From Petrolisthes cinctipes (lineage: Eukaryota; Arthropoda; Malacostraca; Decapoda; Porcellanidae): 64,000 nucleotides of DNA. This document shows, piece after piece, positions 54,558-64,000 of this stretch. Numbering within the stretch: position 1 is the stretch's first letter; each line of letters starts with the position of its first letter. A program made the position numbers and the translations under genes. Location of the stretch: contig JAWQEG010000411.1 in assembly GCA_033782935.1 (NCBI GenBank), positions 493,501 through 557,500 of the forward strand. The letters run 5' to 3'. Under the pieces are notes generated by a model. It saw only the letters and a program-made list of their open reading frames with translations, was not told the DNA's origin and searched no databases.

Positions 54558-57500
54558 CTGTTGATATATACAGTACAAGCACCGTAATGACAGCAACACA
54601 CCCACCACCCAATGAATGATAGTTGATATTTACAGTCCTATCACTGTAATGACACCTACACACTCACCACCCCATGAATGACTGTTGATATTTACAGTCC
54701 AAGAACTGTAATGACACCTACACACCAACCACGCCATGAATGACTGTTGATATTTACAGTCCATGCACTCTAATGACACCCACAACCTTATGAATGACTG
54801 TTGATATTTACAATCAAAACACTGATATGACATCCCCACACCCACCACCCCATGAATGACCATTGATATTTACAGTCCAAGCACTGTAATGAAACCCACA
54901 AAACCACCACCCAATAATTAACTGTTGATATTTACAGTCCAAGCACTGTAATGACAGCCACACACCCACCACCCCATAAATGACTGTTGATATTTACATT
55001 CTAAGCACTGTAATGACACCCACACACCCACCACCCCAAGAATGACTGTTGATATTTACAGTCCAAGCACTGTAATGACACCCACAGACCCACCACCCCA
55101 TAAATGATGGTTGATATTTACAGTCCAAGCACTGTAATACCACTCACCACCCCATGAATGACTGTTGATATTTACAGTCCAAGCACTGTAATACCACTCA
55201 CCACCCTATGAATAACTGTTGATATTTACAGTCTAAGCATTAATGATACACACAAACCCCCCACCCTATGAATGACTTGATATTTACTGTCCAAGCACTG
55301 TAATGACACCCACACACCCACAACCCCATAAATGACTGTTGATATTTACAGTCCAAGTTCTGTAATGACACTAACACACCCACCACCCTATAAATGACTG
55401 TTGGTATTTACAGTCCAAGCACTGTAATGACACCCACACACCCACAAACCCATTAATGAAAGTTATCATTTATAGTCCAAGCACTGTAATGACACCCACA
55501 CACCCACCACCCCATGAATGACTGTTGATATTTTCAGTCCAAGCACTGTAATGACATCCACACACCCACAACCCCATGAATGACTATTGATATTTACAGT
55601 CCAAGCACTATAATGACACACACTACACCATGAATGACTGTTGATATTTACAGTCCAATCACTGTAATTACACCACACACCCACCACCCCATAAATGACA
55701 GTTATCATTTATAGTCCAAGCACTGTAATGACAGCCACAATCACCACACCATAAATGACAGTATATATTTACAGTCCAAGCACTGTAATGACTGCCATAC
55801 ACCGACCACCCAATATATGACTGTTGATATTTACAGTCCAAGCACTGTAATGACACCAATACACACATCACTCCATGAATGACTGTTGATATTTACAGTC
55901 CAAGCTCTCTAATGACACCCACCACCCTATGAATGACTGTTGAAATTTACAATCAAAACACTGTAATGACACTCACACACCCACCACCCTATGAATAACT
56001 CTTGATATTTACAGTCCAATCACTGTAATTACACCACACACCCACCACCCCATAAATGACAGTTATCATTTATAGTCCAAGCACTGTAATGACAGCCACA
56101 CTCACAACACCATAAATGACAGTATATATTTACAGTCCAAGCACTGTAATGACTGCCATACACCGACCACCCAATATATGACTGTTGATATTTACAGTCC
56201 AAGCACTGTAATGACACCCACACACCCACCACCCAATGAATGATGGTTGATATTTACAGTCCAAGAACTGTAATGACACCCACACACCCACCACCCCATG
56301 AATGATTTGATATTTACAGTCAAAGCACTGTCATGACACCCACCACCCTATGAATGACTGTTGAAATTTACAATCAAAACACTGTAATGACATCCACACA
56401 CCTACCACCCCATAAATGACTATTATTATTTACAGTCCAAGCGCTGTAATGTCACCCACACACCCACCACCCAATGAATGATGGTTGATATTTACAGTCC
56501 AAGAACTGTAATGACACCCACACACCCACCACCCCATGAATGACTGTTGATATTTTCAGTCCAAGCAGTGTAAAGACATCCACACACCCACCACCCCATG
56601 AATGACTGTATATATTTACAGTCCAAGCAGTGTAAAGACATCCACACACCCACCACTCCATGAATGACTGTATATATTTACAGTCTGAGCACTATAATGA
56701 CACCCACACACCCACCACCCAATGAATAACTGTTGATATTTACAATCCAAGCACTCTAATGACACCCACCACCCTATGAATGACTGTTAAAATTTACAGT
56801 CAAAACACTGTAATGACACCGACACACCCACCACCCCATGATTGACTGTTGATATTTACAGTCGAAGCACTGAATAGACACCCAAACACCCACCACCCAA
56901 TATATGACTGTTGATATTTACAGTCCAAGCACTGTAATGACACCCACACACCCATCACCCCATGAATGACTGTTGATATTTACAGTCCAAGCACTATAAT
57001 GACACCCACTACCCCATGAATGACTGTTGATATATACAGTCCAAGCACTAATGACACACACATACCCACCACCCCATAAATGACTTGATATTTACAGTCC
57101 AAGACATGTAATGACACCCACACACCCACCACCCCATGAATGACTGTTGATATTTACAGTCCAAGCACTATAATGACACCCACTACCCCATGAATGACTG
57201 TTGATATATACAGTCCAAAAACTAATGACACACACATACCCACCACCCCATAAATGACTTGATATTTACAGTCCAAGACATGTAATGACACCCACACACC
57301 CACCACCCCATAAATGACGCTTGATATTTATAGTCCAAGCACTGTAATGACACCCACACACCCACCACCCCATGAATGACTGTTAATATTTTCAGTCCAA
57401 GCTCTATAATGACACTCACACACCAACCACCCTATGAATAACTCTTGATATTTACAGTCCAAGCACTGTAATGACACCCACACACCCACCACCCAATAAA

Positions 57501-60500
57501 TGATGGTTGATATTTATAGTCCAAGCACTTTAATGACACCCACACACCCACCACCCCATGAATGACTGTTGATATTTACAGTCCAAGCACTGTAATGCCA
57601 CTTACCACCCCATGAATGACTGTTGATATTTACAGTCATAGCACTAATGACACACACAAACCCACCACCCCATAAATGATTTGATATTTACAGTCCAAGC
57701 ACTGTAATGACATCCACAAACCCACCACCCCATGATTGACTGTTGATATTTACAGTCCAAGCACTGTAATGACAGCCACACTCCCACCACCCCATTAATG
57801 ACAGTAGATATTTTCAGTCCAAGCACTGTAATGACCGCCACACACCCACCACCCCATAAATGACTTTTAATATTTACAGTCCAAGCACTGTAATGACACC
57901 CACACACCCACCACCCCATGAATGACACTTAATATTTACAGTCTCAGCACTGTAATGACACCCACACACTCACCACCCAATGAATGATAGTTGATATTTA
58001 CAGTCCAAGCACTGTAATGCCACCCACCACCCCATGAATAACTGTTGATATTTACAGTCCAATCACTGTAATGACATCCACAAACCCACCACCCCATGAT
58101 TGACTGTTAATATTTACAGTCTAAGCACTGTAATGACACCCACACACCCACCACTCCATAAATTATGGTTGATATTTACATTTCAAGCACTGTAATGACA
58201 CCCACAAACCCACCTCTCCATTATTGACTGTTGATATTTATAGTCCAAGCAATGTAATGACACCCACAAACCCACCACCCCATGATTTACTGTTGATATT
58301 TACAGTCCAAGCACTGTAATGCCACCCACAAACCCATCACCCAATGAATAACTGTTGATATTTACAGTCCAAGCACTGTAATGCCACCCACCACCATATG
58401 AATGACTGTTGATATTTATAGTCCAAGCACAAATGAAACACACAAAACCACCACCCCATGAATGACTTGATATTTACAGTCCAAGCACTGTAATGACAGA
58501 AACACACCCACCACCCGATAAATGACTGTTGATATTTACAGTCCAAGCACTGTAATGACACCCACACACTCATCACCCCATGAATGACTGTTGATATTTT
58601 CAGTCCAAGCACTGTAATGAAACCCACCACCCCATGAATGACTGTAGATATTTACAGTCCAAGCACTAATGACACACACATACCCACCACCCCATAAATG
58701 ACTTGATATTTACAGTCCAAGCCATGTAATGACACCCACACACCCACCACCCCATGAATGACTGTTGATATTTACAGTCCAAGCACTATAATGACACCTA
58801 AACACCTACCACCCCATGAATGACTGAAGATATTTGCAATCCAAGCACTGTAAGGACAATCACATACCCACCACCCCATGAATGACTATTGATATTTACA
58901 GTCAAAGCCCTGTAATGACACCCCCACACCCACCACCCTATGAATTATGGTTGATATTTACAGTCCAAGCTCTGTAATGACACCCACACACCCACCACTT
59001 CATGTATGACTGTTGATATTTACAGTCCAAGCACTCTAATGACACCCACAACCCTATGAATGACTGTTAATATTTGCAATCAAAACACTGGAATGACACC
59101 CACACACCCACCATCCCATGAATTTCTGTTGATATTTACAGTCCAAGCTCTGTAATGACACTCACACACCAACCACCCTATGAATGACTGTTGATATTTA
59201 CAGTCCAAGCACTGTAATGCCACCCACCACCCCATGAATGTCTGTTGATATTTACAGTCCAATTACTAATGACACACACACACCCACCACTTAATGAATG
59301 ACTTGATATTTACAGTCCAAACACTGTAATGACACCCACACACCCACCACCCCATGAATGACTGTTGATATTTACAGTCCAAGTACTGTAATGACACCCA
59401 CAAACCCACCACACTATGATTGACTGTTGATATTTACAGTCCAAGCATTGTAATGACAGCCACACACCTACCATCCCATAAATGACTGCTGATATTTACA
59501 GTCCATGCACTGTAATTACACCTACTCACCAATCATCCTATGAATGACTGTTGATATTTAGAGTCCAAGCACTGTAATGCCACCCACCACCCCATGAATG
59601 ACTGTTGATATTTACAGTCCAAGCACTAATGACACACACATACCCACCACCCCATAAATGACTTGATATTTACAATCAAAACACAGTAATGACACCCACA
59701 CACCCACCATCCCATGAATGACTGTTGATATTTACAGTCCGAGCACTGTAATGACACCCACAAACCCACCTCCCCATGAATAACTGTTGATATTTACAGT
59801 CCAAGCTCTGTAATGACACTCACACATCAACCACACTATGAATGACTCTTGATATTTACAGTCCAAGCACTGTAATTCCACCCACACAACCACCACCCAA
59901 TAAATGATGGTTGATATTTATAGTCCAATCACTTTAATGACACCCACACACCCACCACCCCATAAATGACTGTTGATATTTACAGTCCAAGCACTGTAAT
60001 GCCACTTACCACTCCATGATTGACTGTTGATATTTACAGTCCTAGCACTAATGACACACACAAACCCACCACCCCATGAATGACTTGATATTTACAGTCC
60101 AAGCACTGTAATGGCATCCACAAACCCACCACCCCTTGATTGACTGTTGATATTTACAGTCCAAGCACTGTAATGACAGCCACACACCCACCACCCCATA
60201 AATGACAGTAGATATTTTTAGTCCAAGCACTGTAATGACCGCCACACACCCACCACCCCATAAATGACTTTTGATATTTACAGTCCAAGCACGGTAATGA
60301 CACCCACACACCCACCACCCCATGAATGACACTTAATATTTACAGTCTCAGCACTGTAATGACACCCACACACGCTCCACCTAATGAATGATAGTTGATA
60401 TTTATAGTCCAAGCACTGTAATGCCACCCACCACCCCACGAATAACTGTTGATATTAACAGTCCAAGCACTGTAATGACATCCACAAACCCGCCACTCCA

Positions 60501-63500
60501 TGATTGACAGTTAATATTTACAGTCTAAGGACTGTAATGACACCCACACACCCACCACCCCATAAATTATGGTTGATATTTACATTCCAAGCACTGTAAT
60601 GGTACCCACAAACCCACCTCTCCATTATTGACTGTTGATATTTATAGTCGAAGCACTGTAATGACACCCACAAAACCACCACCCCATGATTGACTGTTGA
60701 TATTTACAGTCCAAGTACTGTAATGACAGTCACACACTCACCACCCCATAAATGACTGTTGATATTTACAGTCCAAGCACTGTAATGACACCCACAAACC
60801 CATCACCCAATGAATGATGGTTGATATTTACAGTCCAAGCACTGTAATGCCACCAACCACCCTATGAATGACTGTTGATATTTACAGTCCAAGAACTAAT
60901 GAAACACACACAATCACCACCCCATGAATGACTGTTGATATTTACAGTCCAAGCACTGTAATGACACCCAAAAACCCACAGCTCCATGATTGACTGTTAA
61001 TATTTATAGTCCAAGCACTGTAATGACAGCCACACACCCACCACCCGATAAATGACTGTTGATATTTACAGTCCAAGCACTGTAATTAAACCCACCACCA
61101 CATGAATGACTGTTGATATTTACAGTCCAAGCACTAATGACACACACATACACACCACCCCATAAATGACTTGATATTTACAGTCCAAGCCATGTAATGA
61201 GACCCACACACCCACCACCCCATGAATGACTGTTGATATTTACAGTCCAAGCACTATAATGACACCCAAACACATACCACCCCATGAATGACTGAATATA
61301 TTTACTATCCAAGCACTGTAATGACACCCTCATACCCACCACCTCATGAATGACTATTGATATTTACAGTCAAAGCCCTGAAATGACACCCCCACACCCA
61401 CCACCCTTTAAATTATGGTTGATATTTACAGTCCAAGCACTGTAATGACACCCACACACCCACCACTCCATGTATGACTGTTGATATTTACAGTCCAAGC
61501 ACTCTAATGACACCCACAACCATATGAATGACTGTTAATATTTACAATCAAAACACTGGAATGACACCCACACACCCACCATCCCATGAATTTCTGTTGA
61601 TATTTACAGTCCAAGCTCTGTAATGACACTCACACACCAACCACCCTGTGAATGACTGTTGATATTTACAGTCCAAGCACTGTAATCACACATACTCACA
61701 CCCCCCTCCCTAAATGATGGTTGATATCTATAGTCCAAGCACTGTAATGACACCCACACAACCACCACCCTATGAATTACTGTTGATATTTACAGTCCAA
61801 GCACTGTAATGCTACCCACCACCCCATAAATGACTGTTGATATTAACAGTCCAAGCACTAATGACACACACACACCACAACCCGATTAATTACTTGATAT
61901 TTACAGTCCAAGCACTGTAATGACACCCACCCACCCACCACCTCATAAATGACTGTTGATATTTATAGTCCAAGCACTGTAATGACACTCACACACCCAC
62001 CACCCCATAATTGACTGTTGATATTTACTGTCCAAGCACTGTAATGATAGCCACACAAGCACCACCCCATAAATGACAATAATATTTACAGTCCAAGCAC
62101 TGTAATGACACCCACACACCCATCACCCCATGAATGACTGTTGATATTTACAGTCCAAGCACTGTAGTGACACCCATATACCCACCACCTCATGATTGAC
62201 TGATGAAATTTACAGTCAAAGCACTGTAATGACACCCCCACACCCACCACCCCATAAATTATGGTTGATATTTACAAACAAAACACTGTAATGACACCCA
62301 GACACCCACTATCCCATGAATAACAGTTGATATTTACAGTCCAAGCTCTGTATTGACACCCACACACCCACCACCTCATGATTGATTGTTTATATTTACA
62401 GTTCAAGCACTGTAATGACATCCACACACCAACCACCCCATAAATGACTGTTGATATTTACAGTCCAAGCTCTGTAATCACACCCACACACCCACCACCT
62501 CCTAAATGACGGTTGATATTTATAGACCAAGCAATGTAATGACACCCACACACCCATTACCCTATGAATGACTGTTGATATTGACAGTCCAAGCACTGTA
62601 ATGACACCCACACACCCACCACCTCATGAATGACTGTTGATATTTATAGTCTAAGCACTGTAATGACACCCACACACCCATCACCCCATAAATGAGTATT
62701 GATATTTACAGTCCAAGCACTCTAATGACACCCATCACCCTATGAATGACTGTTGATATTTACAATCAAAACACAGTAATGACGCCCACACACCCACCAT
62801 CCCATGAATGATTGTTGATATTTATAGTCCATGCACTGTAATGACACCCACAAACCCACCACTCCATGAATGACTGTTGATATTGACAGTCCAAGCTCTG
62901 TAATGACCATCACACAACAACCACCCTATCAATGACTGTTGATATTTACAGTCCAAGCACTGTAATGACACCCACACACCCACAACCCCATAAATCATGG
63001 TTGATATTTATAGTCCATGCACTGTAATGACACCCACAAACCCACCACTCCATGAATGACTGTTGATATTTACAGTCCAAGCACTGTAATGATAGCAACA
63101 CACCCACCACCCCATAAATGACTGTAGATATTTACAGTCTAAGCACTGTAATGACACCAACACACCCACCACCCCATAACTGATGGTTGATATTTATATT
63201 CCAAGCACTGTAATGACACCCACACACCCACCACCCCATGAATGACTGTTGATATTTTCAGTCCAAGCACTGTAATAAACACTGACCACCAAATGAATGA
63301 TGGTTGATATTTACAGTCCAAGAACTGTAATGACACCCACACACTCTCCACCCTATAAATGACTGTTGATATTTATAGTCCAAGCATTGTCATGACACCC
63401 ACACACCCACCACCCCATGAATGATTGTTGATATTTACAGTCCAAATAACTCTAATGACACCCACCACCCAATAAATGACTATTGATATTTATAGTCAAA

Positions 63501-64000
63501 ACACTGTAATGACACCCAAACACCCACCACCCCATGATTGACTATTGATATTTACAGTCCAATCTCTGTATTGACACTCACACACCCACCACCTAATAAA
63601 TGACCGTTGATATTTACAGTCTAAGCACTGTAATGACACCACACTCCCACCACTCCATGAATGACTGTTGATATTTACAGTCCAAGCTCTGTAATGACAC
63701 TCACACACCCACCATCCTATTAATGACTGTTGATATTTACAGTCCAAGCACTGTAATGACATCCACAACCCCCACCACCCCATGAATGAATGTTAATATT
63801 TACAGTCCATGTACTGTAATGACACCACACACCCACCACTCCATGAATGACTGTTGATTTTTATAGTCCAAGCACTGTCATGACACCCACACACCCACCA
63901 CCCCATGAATGACTGTTGATATTTACAGTCCTAGTAATCTAATAACACCCAATACCCAATAAATGACTGTTGATATTTATAGTCAAAACACTGTAATGAC
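54558..64000. repeat. 62-bp satellite array, right segment
   Basis: The array resumes after the LINE and continues to the window end, with the same monomer and variants. 55075-55320 is a paralogue of the LINE's left-hand flank (51650-51900), sharing AATACCACTCACC twice and CTAAGCATTAATGA. A block at about 55640-55860 is repeated at about 56001-56220 (offset 361), with a related copy near 47050-47270. No gene is seen. Confidence 0.97.
57425..62200. repeat. Higher-order repeat, ~2.4-kb unit, two tandem copies
   Basis: Diagnostic variants recur in order. ACCCAATAAATGATGG is at 57491 and 59895 (offset 2,404); GCCATGTAATGA at 58721 and 61189; TGTATGACTGTTG at 59003 and 61471 (offset 2,468, one monomer longer). 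The second copy has also gained about 130 bp near 61680-61800. The copies are clearly diverged, so this duplication is older than the 3.26-kb one. Boundaries are approximate. Confidence 0.82.

Noticed and set aside
1..64000. CRISPR-like regular repeats
   Set aside because: Repeats are directly abutting 62-bp monomers without unique spacers, and the window carries animal retrotransposons.

Overview
The window is a block of animal satellite DNA with two retrotransposons inserted in it. There is no recognisable host gene, rRNA, tRNA or CRISPR array. About 55 of the 64 kb is a tandem array of a ~62-bp monomer. A copy matching my by-eye consensus exactly lies at 9878-9939. The two elements carry a Ty3/Gypsy-type gag/pol and a Jockey/CR1-type LINE, so the source is a metazoan. 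The LINE reverse transcriptase and C-terminal tail look arthropod-like, perhaps decapod crustacean, but this is an impression and not a demonstrated assignment.

Layout: 1-2465 satellite; 2466-8948 a complete LTR retrotransposon on the + strand (527-bp LTRs, 4-bp target duplication ACAC, primer-binding site, gag-protease-integrase ORF, reverse transcriptase-RNase H ORF, polypurine tract); 8949-51970 satellite; 51971-54557 a 5'-truncated, decayed LINE on the - strand with its poly(A) tail on the left; 54558-64000 satellite.

The LTR element is the most distinctive gene-bearing part. Its proteins are Ty3/Gypsy-like, but the domain order is Gag-PR-INT-RT-RH, with integrase before reverse transcriptase as in Ty1/Copia. 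This is the arrangement described for the Gmr1 group. Gag would build the particle, protease would cut the polyprotein, RT/RH would copy the RNA from the tRNA-primed PBS and the PPT, and integrase would insert the product. The two halves of pol are separated by a one-base frame change at a run of ten A. The LTRs differ at about 12 of 527 positions by eye, so the insertion is not brand new.

The satellite is organised above the monomer level. Short (~54 bp) and other length-variant monomers recur in fixed order. There are local dimer and trimer duplications, a ~982-bp higher-order unit (12.6-14.5 kb), a ~484-bp unit (23.9-24.9 kb), a nearly identical 3.26-kb block present twice at a 4,444-bp offset (28.9-32.2 and 33.4-36.6 kb), and a diverged ~2.4-kb tandem unit (57.4-62.2 kb). 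Each consensus monomer holds a 7-bp perfect inverted repeat and a strand-asymmetric C-rich/G-rich tract. The many short minus-strand open frames (Trp/Cys/Gly-rich peptides) arise from the repeat itself and are not genes.
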